Of a stretch of 64,000 bases of DNA, positions 35,330 to 47,350 are shown piece by piece. Both the position numbers and the translations under genes were made by a program. The notes beneath the pieces are model-generated. The model did not search any database. It was not told the DNA's origin and saw only the letters and a list, made by a program, of their open reading frames with translations. Within the stretch, counting starts at the first letter, position 1, and every line of letters begins with the position of its first letter. Source of the DNA: Sphagnum magellanicum (taxonomy: Eukaryota; Streptophyta; Sphagnopsida; Sphagnales; Sphagnaceae); contig CM038910.1 in NCBI GenBank assembly GCA_021904315.1, forward strand, positions 21,958,256 through 22,022,255, in the 5' to 3' direction.

Positions 35330-37740
35330 CGCCAACATTTCAAACACTATAGCCTTGGGATTTGTGTCATGAACACATGTTTAGTTTCTTAAGTACTTAG
35401 TATATGAAGTCTAGGATTAGGTTGCAACTTGTTGTGGTGAGTTTGAGCTCACTCCTTTCATGATCACTCCTTTGAATTCAAGGTCAAGTTCAAGTGCATC
35501 AAGGCTTCTAGGCTTGTAGTTTGTCATGTGATGTTTGAAGTGTTTTATATGCATCACTATGATACATTGTTGGGCTTTGAAGGCAAAGTGGATGTTGCAT
35601 TGTGTTTTTAGCACATTGTAGAAAGAGAATGCGATCATCAACATTGGGAAGGTTTAGTTCATAAGTTCTTGAGCTCAACAAGAAAATTTTCAAGTATGAG
35701 TTTTTTATATTAGTTCATTTGTGGCCAAGTTTCCCCTTGTACACAAACAACCTTCTAGACTCAGATCAATGCTATGAGAATGGCAGTTGTTGCTATTGGG
35801 TTGCTTTTTTACAACCTGAACTTCTAAGAGTTCTTAAGTAACAAGAAAGTTTTTGGGTATGATAAAAACTTGAAACTTGGAATAAATGTATTCAGTTTTT
35901 GTTTTATGTCTTCTGTTTTGCATTTCATTTCAAGAGCAGCCTTAGTTTATATCGTTTCCATGGTTAGGAAAATGGCAACTACTGTCATTTTCTTTAGGTG
36001 TCAAGTTATCTATATCTTTCTTTCTCTTTATGTATGAGGCATCAATCCTTTTAAGTTTTTCAGGTTTGTAGGTTAGAAAGTGCAACTAGCATAAATGTTA
36101 GGAAGAATTATGGCTGCAAAGGTAAGTGGATGAACTTCAAGGAAGTTCAAACTACAAAATTTTAGTTAGTTACCTCAATTAGCTATGTGTGGAGGTCAAA
36201 TGGGATGCTCCAAATTCAGTTATTATTGATCATCAAAAACATTTCTGGTTTTATCAAAAATTAAATCAAAATAACTACAATTGTTCTTTTGACCTACATT
36301 CTCAAAAGAATTCAAATGTTGTTGTAGGTCATTTAATGCATCAAGTACCAAACTCTTATATTTTACTTACATTGGATTTGTTGTGTGTTGGGATTAGTTG
36401 TAAAAGTTTTGGCCTTTCATATTTTCCATCTACATCATATCAATTTGCACTTTATATGATTCATTATTGTTTGTGGCAATTCATATTGAAGTTTAACAAG
36501 TTGTGGACATGTAATTGAAGGGCTTCAATTCAACACAAAGGTTGGCATGAATAGGCATATTTAGTCTTTATAGAAACCAATGGCAATTCACCACTTGCAG
36601 TAGATCCTCAAATAATGGCAAGCTCCCTCCAGGTATTATGTGTACCCCCTCTAAATTTGATCACAATGATTTCCTACAATATTGTGGTGCTACTACCCAT
36701 CCATTTGTAGCTCTTTTAAAACCTTCCTCAAGATTCAATTCCCTTTCTTTAGGACATTTTTTCATGCTATGGAATTAATTTGAAGAAGCAACATCTCTTG
36801 TTCCCATTTGTAGGACATGCCTTCCTTCCTTCTTGCTAGACTAGAAGTGTTTTCTTTGAATTGGAAGTAACATTTCTTATTCCCTTGCATCTTTCCTACT
36901 AGAAAGTTGTCTTTGAGGAAGTAATGTCTCATGTTCCCTTTTTTAAAACATACATTTTACTACCTTCTTTCTCTATCTCATTTGTACATTTGTTGTGGCT
37001 TTGCATATACATAGTGGAAGCAATAATGGATACTTTGTTGTATGTTGCACTTGAAATGAGTTAGGTAGTTGACATAAATTTTTTCACATCCTTGAAATCA
37101 CATTATTGCACATCACCAATAGCAATTTTATGGAGAGAACCTCTTTGCATTACTAGGGATGAAATAGGATGTGCGATGCACTTTTGTTTTGCTAATGGAT
37201 GTCATCTTTTACATTCAAGCTTTTTATTGCAAATTATGGAATTATGGATTTGAATTAAATGCATTGTAGGGAAATGCATATCAGTTTTTGGGATTCATGT
37301 TGAGAATGATTACATCAAGGGTGAACTGAAGAAAGCTTCAAATACTTGATTGAAAAGTATGAACTTAATGTACGGATCACACCAAACCAAATTTTATAGT
37401 TGCTGATGTATTTAAATTGGCATTTCATGAAGTAAATACACCTAAACACTTAATGTTTTTTAATGCATTTTAGTGTTATTTGTTTTCTGGTTTCTATGTT
37501 CAATCATGGTTAGTTGATGCAATTTAATGTGATATTTTAAGGTTTAGGAATGTAGTAGTTAATCATTGAAGGGTTAATGTGCATAAGTCAAGTTCTTCCA
37601 AGTGTATTAATAATGTTGTATGGGAGACCTTGAGCAGGGGAAGATATGCCATCAATGATAAGTTGGTTTGGGAAGGAGAGATTGAAAGCAAAGATGTTTT
37701 TTTTTTCACAACACTAAAAATCCCTATAAGAAAATATCCT
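35330..37740. other. no gene recognised
   Basis: The longest frame (36189-36518 plus, 109 residues) and smaller ones on both strands carry no domain that I know. Pyrimidine-rich tracts are common at 36650-36990. It may be the body of the putative 4.7-kb element or older insertions. Confidence 0.35.
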
Positions 37741-37743
37741 AAT

Positions 37744-38620
37744 TGTCGCAACCTTAACCTTGAACTCGCAACCAAAGCAAGGGCTTGCAAAGGTGTGAAC
37801 CAAGAGTGAGCCCGGGAGTCACATTTCATGTTCCTGGGAGTGCAAAAGAGTGTGAGGGAATGAACCTCCACACTCCCAAGTGAACTCCCATTTTGGGAGT
37901 TGGAGTCCCAATGGACTCCTAAATCTTCAAAGGGTGATTGCAGGGGGCCAAACTCATTAGATTGAAAAGTTCCTTATATTATTGAAAAGATCTTGGAACG
38001 TAGATGTCTAAAATGGGCTTGTATGACCCATTTGGGTACTTAAAACATAAGTTATGGCCAAAAGAAGGGCCAGTAGTCAAATTGCCAATTTGACTCCCGA
38101 CCACTAAAAGTCAGGAATCGCCCTAATTTCCTTATGTGCAAGTGGCGTGCCACATACCATTGGAAAAATCTCGATGAGGGCTACACCTTTGCTTTAGACC
38201 TCACCTCAATTGGAGGTCTGCACACAAATTTATGGGCCTCCAAAGTCACATAAGTCCCAATTTTGGGAATGTCATTTGGGTGTTGGTCCTATGGCTAGGA
38301 ATAAAGTATAAGGGGGAAGGTGGTGCCTTCCCTCAATTATGGGCCATGGTGAGTGTTGTGAGTCCGTGTTTGCTTGTGGCTTGTCCGTGCACCAAAAGTG
38401 CTCCAGCTATGCACGAACCAATTTGTTGTTTGGTTTGTGCAAGTCCACGTGAGTAATTAACTTGCTTGTCATTCTTCCTAGTCCCTATCCCAAAGCTTTA
38501 GCACGCCCTTTTACCCTCGAAGTGTTGTGAATCAAGGAACATGTCCCAATTCCTTATCCTTCCATTGTTTTCACATTTATACTTATAATGGAATCTACCA
38601 CAGAGTTTGGGAGTGCATCA
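37744..38620 (+). mobile_element. solo LTR of the unknown family, copy R2
   Basis: It runs from TGTCGCAACC to GAGTGCATCA, 877 bp. The flanking 5-mers CTAAT and CTAGT agree at four of five positions, consistent with an old 5-bp target duplication. It shares start, end and internal landmarks with 31842-33372 and 48433-49344. No internal coding region adjoins, so recombination between LTRs has probably removed the rest. Confidence 0.7.
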
Positions 38621-39439
38621 CTAGTGGCAATGTAGTGTTAAATAACAAAATTCATTGGAAATGAACGTTGTTGTGCATGCTTATATTGTTAAGCAATTAA
38701 CAAATTTAGAAATTGTTCATTCTTTAATATCCTTTGCAATACCTAAGCAGTTTAGATCAAAACATTTAAGGAAATCTATTAAAGTCATCAAAATTAGGGA
38801 TAAGAAATCACCATTAATACCCTCAAGATATGATCATAATTGAGGAAGGAACCATAAAATATCCCACATTACGAGGAGTGTGTTGGTTTATTTGTATTTC
38901 GAATACCCCATTTAACATTATTTTTTAGATATAAATACATTTTGACTACAAATTGATTTTATATCATGTATATTATGCATTCATGCCTTTTATTACATAT
39001 ATATGAACAACTTTTGTTAAAAACACATTTTCAAAATCCATAAATTTCAAAATTAAAAACACTTTTGAACCAAATGTGTTCAAATTGGTTATAAAAATTA
39101 TTTTTTATCAATTCAAGTCCTTTTGCCTTTCTAATCATCAATGTTAAAATCCTCTCCAATGTTAATATGGAATGGTGCACATTTGCTAGAAAAAAGGGAC
39201 ATTTAAAAAAATAGATTATCCATTTTCAAGGTTTAAGGGTTTTGAACATGCAATTTTTAAAAAAAATTGTGTTAAGTTTTGAGCATGTAAACTTTGCAAC
39301 TAATGGAAAATATTTCAAAAAAAATTATGACAATAAAAATTATTAAATGTTGCACTTGTGATTTTTCAAAGATACAAAAATGCAATTTTAAGGAATGTCA
39401 ACTCACTTGGGTGGTTCCTTTAACTATGTTTTTACCCTT

Positions 39440-40340
39440 AGGTAATAAATAATTAATAGGTCATATGTATTAGTAAAATATGATATATCAAAAAAATGTA
39501 CAATATATTTTTTACAACCAAGTGAAGGTTCAAGATATGAAATATATATTTTGATTTATTATTATATTTTCCATTTATAAATCATGTGGCTGAAATTTTC
39601 TTTTCCATGAATGGGTCATTGAAATTATATTCAATAACAAAATTCAAATATTTTTCTTTTCAAATCAATTTATATTTTTAAAAGAAAAAAATTAATACAT
39701 TATTGAAAAAAAATTAAGTTTAAATTTTAACCTTGGCATTTGGACAAAATGTTAATAAAATATCAAAGATCAAAAATGATGTTTTGTGTAATGTTTAAAA
39801 TGAAATAAGTTAAATAGAATGCACATTACTTTTTTGTCACAATAAGTGGGGTGGCTTTGTGGTAAAGGAATTGGTTTCCATCCTTGGGGTTCAAATATTA
39901 ATTCCCACAAATGATATGGGTTGTGGTCAATGGTGAAATGTTGATCGAATATTCTTTATTTACTTAACCAACCTAAATTAGTTTTTAAAAACTAGCCTAC
40001 ATAATGACACCTATCGACATGGTACATGTTGAACTTAATGAGATTATATATAATAGTATTTTAATATCTAAATAATAAATATTTTAAAAATAAATATAAA
40101 TAATGCAACTACATTACTTAATCGTAAATTCAGCTAGACAATTATGATGCCACATAAGCTAGTTTAGATGGATGAAAAGTTTATGTATGTCAAAATAACA
40201 ATCACGTAAAAATGCAACTTGGTGCCACGTATTTTCTTTTACAACTAGAATTTTATGCAACTTGTCCAAATCAATTAGGCTCTATAACAAGTTATATGTG
40301 GTAATTACAACTAAAAATTAATTGTTAATTCAGTCATTTA
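39440..40340 (+). mobile_element. CACTA-related remnant with tRNA-like module, copy C
   Basis: About 39530-40040 matches the module in the CACTA elements at 28560-29040 and 30570-31110. The A-box-like TGGCTTTGTGG (39852-39862) and B box GGTTCAAATAT (39888-39898) are present. Downstream, repeated TGCAACTT and ACAACTA words (40210-40310) resemble CACTA sub-terminal repeats of the element at 51135. Terminal CACTA motifs were not found, so the ends have been lost. Confidence 0.5.
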
Positions 40341-43300
40341 TTTGCAAATTCTTTGTAATGTATTCAAAAAATTAAAATCAATCCAATGAATGAAGAATAA
40401 ACAAAATCACTTTTTATGTTATGTAACCAATTTTTAAAAATAATAATTAAGTAGTAAAAACACATAAAACATAATTTCTAATGTATAATTTAAAATAATA
40501 ATTTTAACATAATTTGGAAAAAAATTAAATTTTTTAAAACTTTGATGTATTGAAAAAAATCCATGAATATTCTTGAAAAAAAAATGAGAAAATACAAGTA
40601 TAAAAGGGTAGGTGTTGCTGCTACTAGAGTAGTTGGACCCATCTTCGTTTAGTATTTTTGCATAAAGTGCTTGCTTCCAAAGTAGCCCAATGTGCCAAAC
40701 ATAAAAACTACTAAAATCGCCACCCACAAATTTCTTTTGTTGTTTACATGAACAAATTATAATCACATGTATTCAACTATTCCAAGAAAAAAATGGGATA
40801 TTGAAGGTTGCCCTTTTCCAATTACTTCCTTTCTTTAAACCTTAAGAATAAAAGCCCATTTTACAACCATTTTACTTCTATTTGAACCTTAGTTAGAAAT
40901 TTGGTCCAGTCTATTCATCCATGAATCAAATTACAAATCCAACCATTGGATTCAAAGTTTACAAACTTTTCATTCTTTGATAAAAAAATTTAGTCAATAT
41001 CAAACAAAAGATGATGAATAACAAACTTAAATTGAGTTCATACATGATTAAGCAAGTGTTGCCCAAGTTGGATTTTAAATTTAAGTGACCAAAAAAAGAC
41101 CTTTGACATAGATTGATGCATGCATTCTAATATGGCATTCACAATGAATAAATTAACTACACATATATATAAAAGATTTAAAAATGTGATTCTTCAAGTA
41201 AGAATGAAACCGTGCAAAAATTCTAGAATGAGAATGTGAATGTCATTGAAAATTAGCAACAAAATAAAAAATATCTCATTGATGGAACTCTTGGGTTAGC
41301 TTTTAAATCAGTTTTCAAAGTTAGCCTGACTAGGCTAGTGTTAATGGCTAGAATAGACTTTAGATTTATTTTTGGACACACCTTATAATTATCAAAATCC
41401 CTTTTTATCAAAAAATATTTTTTCCCTAAAATTACTTATGTATCAAAATTCATTTTTACCAAAAAATAATGCCAAAATGATTATATATTTTTAGAACCAT
41501 TATATTAGTTACCTAACTCAAGTTTTAAATTAGGTTTCTAAAAACAAGATAAGACTTTATGTTAATTCTAGAGATATTTTATGCCTTTTTATTTAATTTT
41601 GGCAAGATCATCATTTGTGACCCTTATTCTACATTTGATTTACTTAGGACCTTGGGGTTGATGTTTGGGGTTAGTGTGGAAGATCCATTGTTCGTTAATT
41701 TTTTGATGTGGAATTATTTCTTGAAGTCATCTTTTCCATTCATCATTTCCATTGAGAAGAAGTGCAATTTTTCTTTTGAAATTATGTTTGCTTCTTGTTG
41801 AAGTGGTAGTTTTTGAAAATTAATTTTTCTTTGAAGTTGTATTTGTTAAACAACATTGAATGTTTGACTTTTTAAAAGTTTGTTTCACATATTTTTATTT
41901 GAAAAGATGATAGTCTATTTGAACTATCATTGGTTGAATTTTATGTCATTGATTATTTGCCATTTAAAAAGTTGCAATGAATGTATTTCACCTTTGCTCT
42001 TTGCTCTTGTTTCCTTGATACAAAAAAACCCAAGATATTTCCAAGTAACCTTAACAACTAGGAAAGTTGAATGAAGGTGGACTTTGTCCCTTGGGTATTC
42101 CCCCTTCACATGTGCATGGGGCTACATGGGGTCATCTTCACAAACCCTCCCTAGCTCCACTTGGATGTGCTCAAGTAACAAACAATTAGAAATATATTTG
42201 AGGTGTGCACTCAATCAAAAAATTATAAACATTTAAATCTATGTTGTCTAGATTTTTTCAGATTTTCATATTACCATTTTTGGCTTATCGATTGTTTATG
42301 GGTTAAGAAACAAATTACGCTTTCATGTTGGATAAAACCCAAGACCATGAGCTTTATGGTAAGTAAAGACCTACTTTGGTTTCTTTTTTAACATTTCTTA
42401 TGATACCTAGTGAGTATTTCATTTTTTGAAATGCTACCCAAATAGAAGAAAAAAAAAACATTAAATAGAATTGCCCTCCAATTACATTAAAGCAATTGGA
42501 ATAGGTTTTTATGTGTAGGGTAAAGCCCTAGGACTAGGGCTTTACATGACATGAAAACCATCATCAATTCTTTAGTATATTTTTTCCCACAATACCTAGC
42601 AAGTACCCACCAATTACCCACCATAATTCATAGGAGAAAAAGCCAATAGAATTTTTGAAAAATGAAATGCCTACCTTTGTGGGCATTAAACTTTTTGAAA
42701 AACTTGTTTGTCTTTTTGCTTTGTAAGGTGTCCTTTGATACACTAGTAAAAACAACACAAGTTTTTACAAAAATGTAAATATCATATGGGATGGTCAATT
42801 TTGATAAGTGCTGAAATCAATTGAATTTAGGTAGAAGGCCATTTCAGCACTTCAAATTATTATTTTTAGGTTCAACACTTGTGATTTTTAAATATTATGA
42901 TTTTAGTTTTATATATGTCTCTTGTCCACTACTTTTTCATCACTATAACTGTTTCATAAGATATCTTCAGATTATCATTCAAAAGTAGAGCTATAATCCA
43001 AGTGGATCTTGTTTTCACTCGCTTTTAATTACAAAGATTCCTTGTCATATCAAATGTAAGCCATAAGTCACATTAGGCAACATGGACCAATTTTCACATT
43101 TTCATTACTCCAATTTGAAACTTTTAAAATATTCATCCATATGGATTCCAAATTTTTATACAATCCATCAAAATTCTCATGAAATTGCTGAGAAATTCGA
43201 TTCTCTTCAACCATTTTTTAAATTAATTTTAGCTGGTTCTGACAAGAAGATGGGGTAGCTCCTTCATAGATTAAGTGGTGGTACTCAGGTTAGATTTCAT

Positions 43301-43400
43301 TTAACCTACCCTTTTGGAGGACCCACCGCACCTACCTAGGTCTGATCTATTACTAGCTGTTGCTAGAGCCACTAAGACTTAAGGGCTTTTAAATTTCTCT
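40340..43400. other. AT-rich DNA with two foldbacks, no gene
   Basis: A perfect palindrome, GTAAAGCCCTAG-GA-CTAGGGCTTTAC, lies at 42520-42545. A hairpin with 12-bp perfect arms (AAGTGCTGAAAT and its complement) and a 23-base loop lies at 42806-42852. A CACTA-like end, CACTAGTAAAAAC, starts at 42741; it resembles the complement of the right end of the element at 29464-31453, but no partner was found. Confidence 0.5.
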
Positions 43401-43469
43401 TATTCATCATTTGGGTTCCATTTTTCTACTCCCCACTTTTCGTGTTCTTTCCTCGTTACTCTGCAATAG

Positions 43470-43788
43470 AAGTGAATCAGGTTTACATCAATCAAAACAT
43501 AACAGCGGTAAAATTCCGACAGTCAAGTTCCCATCAATGAAGGTGCACAGTATCCCAGTTCTCTGGGCGCAGACTACAGACCTTTTCTCAGAATACCCAA
43601 GGATTTGGTCGTCGGCCTCCAGCTCAGAAGACAAAGATGGCCTCCAGTGGCCGTTCAACCCTCAAGCCGGCATTTCTCAGCAAAATGAATCCAGGTCTTC
43701 ACAGAGAATAAGCAATGTGCCAGTGGTCTCCCTCAAACGGCTCAATTCAAATAAGCCAATGCCTTCAATGATCGATCCCCCTGCCCGG
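43470..43788 (+). CDS. candidate exon a of an unknown host gene
   Basis: This lies in the GC-richest part of the right half. The frame stays open across it and encodes a Ser-, Pro-, Gln- and Asn-rich peptide without a recognised domain (for example LQWPFNPQAGISQQNES and NVPVVSLKRLNSNKPMPSM). A pyrimidine-rich tract and AG precede 43470 (TTCTTTCCTCGTTACTCTGC, then AATAG). CGG followed by GTCTCC at 43789 can act as a donor in phase 0. Alternatively the frame simply begins upstream at an ATG (43411) and ends at the stop at 43806. The low-complexity composition suggests a disordered region. Confidence 0.4.
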
Positions 43789-43884
43789 GTCTCCTTTTCG
43801 ATTTAGGATATTGTAGCTCCCTTCCTTTGCTCCTGTGTGCTTATGCTGCTGTTCTATTGCGTCTTCCCTTCCATGGGCTTTTAG

Positions 43885-43978
43885 GAGAAGGCGAAGGTTT
43901 CTATGAGGGAGGAGAAAGGTTTGGCAAACAGTCTGGATGCAAACGAAAAAGGTGACGACGATCAAATGACTGAGATAG
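43885..43978 (+). CDS. candidate exon b of the same gene
   Basis: A strong acceptor (CTTCCCTTCCATGGGCTTTT then AG) precedes it and a perfect donor, GTAAGT, follows at 43979. Only one of the three frames is open, and it is the phase-0 frame expected after exon a, giving a 96-base intron. The peptide is charged: EKAKVSMREEKGLANSL then DANEKGDDDQMTEI. The agreement of frame and splice signals is the best evidence for a real gene in this window. Confidence 0.5.
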
Positions 43979-44304
43979 GTAAGTAGGTGAATTAGGGTTC
44001 ATCAAAAGCATAGTTTGACGACATCTTGGCACGTCTTTGTCGTAGGACACGTGAAAAGTTTACAATGCGATGAGGTTTTAGGCGAGCTTTCAAGGTGTCA
44101 TGATGTTTTTAGGTGAAAAGAGCCGGATTTGACCCCTGAAATCTAAGCCTACAGGTGGCCGGCCCTGATGTTTTGGAGAATTTTGGCAATTTTCAGCCCA
44201 AAAAAAAGACCGGTGCCTAGGTGTTCACATTATCTTCTTCCAAAAGGGAGGTCATATGGAAGACTGAAAATATTAAAGCTCCATGTACCAACGCCAAAGA
44301 ATAG

Positions 44305-44370
44305 ATAAACACAAAAGTGTTTTGCATCACCTTGGAGCTGATTACGAAGAACTACGTACCCAATCTCAAT
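44305..44370 (+). CDS. candidate exon c of the same gene
   Basis: The segment is bounded by AG at 44304 and the donor GTAAGA at 44371. In the phase left by exon b it reads KHKSVLHHLGADYEELRTQ, a plausible helical, polar peptide. The acceptor has a poor pyrimidine tract, which lowers confidence. Confidence 0.35.
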
Positions 44371-44464
44371 GTAAGACTCACAAGCTTACTGTTTGAAACA
44401 AAAGCTTCACGCAAGGCTGTACAAGCCTGCAATGAGTAATTTCTGCACACCCTGTGTTCTTCAG

Positions 44465-44566
44465 TCCTACACTGTTGAGCCTCTTCATGAAACACAAGAG
44501 GGGGACGACAAAGGGAACAGGAAAATGAAAGGGTTTTGGGGAAGAAGGACGTCAGTCATCAAGTAA
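44465..44566 (+). CDS. candidate terminal exon
   Basis: A good acceptor (CACACCCTGTGTTCTTCAG) is followed by 33 open codons and a TAA stop. The peptide is SYTVEPLHETQEGDDK followed by a basic end (GNRKMKGFWGRRTSVIK). It needs phase 0, whereas exon c leaves phase 1, so either an exon or splice site is misplaced or this frame is a coincidence. Confidence 0.3.
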   Translation, partial: SYTVEPLHETQEGDDKGNRKMKGFWGRRTSVIK

Positions 44567-45297
44567 TGCATCTGATAAAGGTACAAAATAAACAATAGCC
44601 ATGTCATGATATTTTTATTATATTAACTTATTTTTTAGTTATAATTACACTTCAGCTTGCACTATCCAAATTCATACAACTAATATTAGTGAACAGAACA
44701 CTAAAATTGCAACTAAACCATAAATTGTTCAAAAAAATAAAATGAGATAGCTAAAAGACTAATTAGAATATATATTTAAAAATATATGAAGTAATTTGCC
44801 TAATCTTACTTACTTCTAGAGCTTTAGGTTCTTTAAAGCTAGTTTTAAACTTCAGTACTCTTTATAGTGTGGTTGAATATCAACTATATTTTCCCCCACT
44901 AGGTCCAAGCTACTTCTAGCAAGGTGTTCTAGACCCAAGTGAATGCATGGTCCTCATCAAACTGCCTGGCCCAATAAAAGAATTTGACAGGTCATCAAAA
45001 TAATTCTGTTTCACATGATGTGCCAAATCTTTCTCATGAAGGATTGAATATGTTTTCGGCCTTTGGATTACTGGGTTGTGTTGGTTCTGGCTGTAAAGAA
45101 TTAGCAGAATTTATTTTTCATGTACCTTGAGGGCTTAAAATCAAGCAGAATATGTTCTCTGCAAACACCAGGGCATTTCAAGCAAGGAAATGCCCACTCC
45201 AGCAGGCATTTCACATTTTGAAACAGCCCACCTCTTTTTTTAATGGTTTTCTGGGATACTGGGATGAAGGGAGAAAAATGGGAACAAAATTCTGCAG

Positions 45298-45341
45298 GTG
45301 CTTTAAGCAGGCTGTTGCCCTCGGAGCAGGATCTTCACGAA
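45298..45341 (+). CDS. possible short exon
   Basis: CTGCAG precedes it and GTAAGG follows. The open frame reads ALSRLLPSEQDLHE. The same frame stays open on both sides (45243-45455), so the splice borders are optional. Function unknown. Confidence 0.22.
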
Positions 45342-45507
45342 GTAAGGGCCCTTCAGCTCCACCTTGGGTGGCCGATTATTCTGCGAACACCCGGCTCCTT
45401 GGCCGTTACTGTACACTTTAATTGGTTAGTCGGATGGCTTTCTGATGGGTTGTGAAGTTGAAAAGGACTTGGGTCTGTGCTAGGCACATGATGCTGACCT
45501 CTTCTAG

Positions 45508-45711
45508 CTGACAAATGACGGTAGCAGAACGAGCGAACTCTTCAATAGATACTCTCCAATGAAGAACGCGAGACTAATTATCGACAGTGTGCAAGTACCG
45601 TTGGCTGATTCGATCAGAGTCCAGAAAGACTGCGTTAGCGACTTAATTACACCCGGCATGATCAGGGAGTTATGTGGGGAAGGGGCACATGCAATGAGAG
45701 ACATTCCTTAA
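45508..45711 (+). CDS. possible last exon, 67 codons
   Basis: It is preceded by a branch-like CTGAC, a pyrimidine tract and AG (GCTGACCTCTTCTAG). It is open for 67 codons in the phase-0 frame and closes with TAA. The balanced amino-acid composition (for example MKNARLIIDSVQVPLADSI and DLITPGMIRELCGEG) looks protein-like, unlike the Ile/Phe/Lys-heavy chance frames elsewhere. No family recognised. It may belong to the gene at 43470 or to a separate one. Confidence 0.33.
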   Translation: MTNDGSRTSELFNRYSPMKNARLIIDSVQVPLADSIRVQKDCVSDLITPGMIRELCGEGAHAMRDIP

Positions 45712-46690
45712 TGGCATTGAAGACGTGAGACCTTCCCAAAGAATTGAACTGCGTACGCACCTTATGAATGTGGATCTACATCAGATCTACCAACAGATCT
45801 ATCTGCAGAGGTGTCGTCATTCGGTCAGTCCTCTGTTTTACGCAAGTTTCTCTAGTGTGATTATAGTCAAGAAATTTTTGCGGGCCTAAAGGTCTCATTT
45901 ACCGGATTTGCTGCATTCACCTCTCACATTAAACTCAGTTTTAACTGACCATGGGTCATTAATGCCCGTTAAACAAGTATGCCTTGTCAGCTTGCTGGGG
46001 CTCAACTGGTCCTAATTTCTTCCTCCTCGGGGCCCGCAATTTGCAATATGGCATTCCTTGTTAATAACGCCACATAAATTATAGAGGCATGCCTATGAGA
46101 ATATGCCATGGACATGCATATCTATGGTCAAGCTTTGGAAGCAAGCTAGATTAGAACCATTACCCTAAACGCCTATAAGGCAAGAACTGTTTAAATTTCA
46201 AAAAAATGTTTTTATTTTTTATTTTTCGTTGGCTGCACAACAAGAAAATCTTTCCAACAGGCTGCTCGCTGGGCACATCCATGTAGATTTAAGGGGGATT
46301 TGGTAAAAACATTTCCCATGAAACCATTTTTTGAAGTGTGAGGAGGACTGCAAAAGGGTAAGACCCCACTTAGTCAACCTTCTTAACCTAGCTCCCCTAG
46401 TGCAATGCACTAGGTGGTGTTTAGACAATCTTCTTAGCTTGTAATGGGCTAGGTGTGTTATTAACTAGGCAATTATTGCTCAACATGTGACTTTTTTGCA
46501 AGCACCAAATTATGCAAGTGTTCATTCATTGAAAGCATCAAATCCAACTTATTCTAGGCCCATGTGAATTGAAATTTAGGTATGGGTTCGTTAAGATGTA
46601 TTTCTTTGTTGTGAGATTTAATTGCATGTGTAATTCCTAACTTTTTTTTCACGTGCTCCAAGTTTTGCCATAGCTTTGGGCAAGAGCTAT
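45712..46690. other. no gene recognised
   Basis: GC content falls back to the AT-rich background from about 46100. No repeat ends or domains were seen. Confidence 0.35.
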
Positions 46691-47350
46691 TGACATACCC
46701 TTCCACTTGGGTTAACCGAAGCAAGGTGGGCCTTGTGCCAAGACCACCATAGTGGGGCACCATGGTGGTGTGCGAGGCTTAAGTCAAAGTGGCATCTGTT
46801 GGGTTCAACTCCCTAAGTCACCATGGATTGGGGAGGCCAAGGCTAATAAGTGAAGGCTTGTCCAAGCCAAGGAAACAAATGGGGGTTGTCTCTAGGATTT
46901 TGGCACCCGAGGTGCCACCCTTTTAAAACTTTTGCTAGACAACTAAAGGTTGCATGACGGTGTTAAAACCCTTGAGACAATTAGAGATTGTCCTGGGGCA
47001 ACATTTGTTGTTGTCGCAACAAAGTTTTTAAAAGCAACCATAAGGGTTGTCCTAGAACAACACTAAGTGTTGTTTTGATTTAGCTCTTTTTGTTGGGTCG
47101 GCCTAAATGTTTGACCTAAAAAAAAAGTCCAAGAATATGAAGGCATTCCTAAGGTGACTTTGAGTTAGGCTAAGTTTTAATTTCGTTAGTGAATATAAGA
47201 AGTCAATCAAGTTCATTCGCGAAGGTCAAAACATTGAAACTAACTCAACATGTCATGGGATGCATAATTCACTGGGAGTTAAAAGGTTAAACAATGTGAA
47301 AGGTTCGCATAGCTTGTGCAATGCAAAGGTAGGCACAAAGAGGCATGTCA
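46691..47350 (+). mobile_element. LTR related to the 13-kb Gypsy element, with internal stub
   Basis: It begins TGACATACCCTTCC and ends GGCATGTCA. It shares with 13135-13774 the order of landmarks: a CCACTTGGG / CCACCTTGCCC start, ACCACCATAGTGGGGCACCATGG, GTTGTC repeats, and a final GGCACAAAGAGGCAT. A primer-binding site, TGGTATCAAAAC, follows at 47353, so this is a 5' LTR with its leader. No coding region or 3' LTR is found before 48433. It is a broken, old copy. Confidence 0.65.

Larger units (their letters stand above)
34718..39437 (-). mobile_element. possible 4.7-kb copy of the GGGTAAAATC TIR family, with nested insertions
   Basis: At 34718 the sequence GGGTGAAAACATGGTCAAAGG continues for about 70 bases like the complement of the right end of 49770-50421 (shared GATTGCACATGACATG). 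From about 38885 to 39437 the sequence is the reverse complement of that element's remainder, ending CTATGTTTTTACCC. Together these fit one inverted, longer copy of the family. The interior 34790-38883 would be extra sequence lost in the short copy, and it includes a solo LTR (37744-38620). No recognisable transposase is seen. Alternatively, two separate fragments lie here by chance. Confidence 0.4.

Noticed and set aside
36189-36518. 109-residue frame as a transposase of the putative 4.7-kb TIR element
   Set aside because: No catalytic motif, zinc finger or known wording is visible; the composition fits chance AT-rich DNA.
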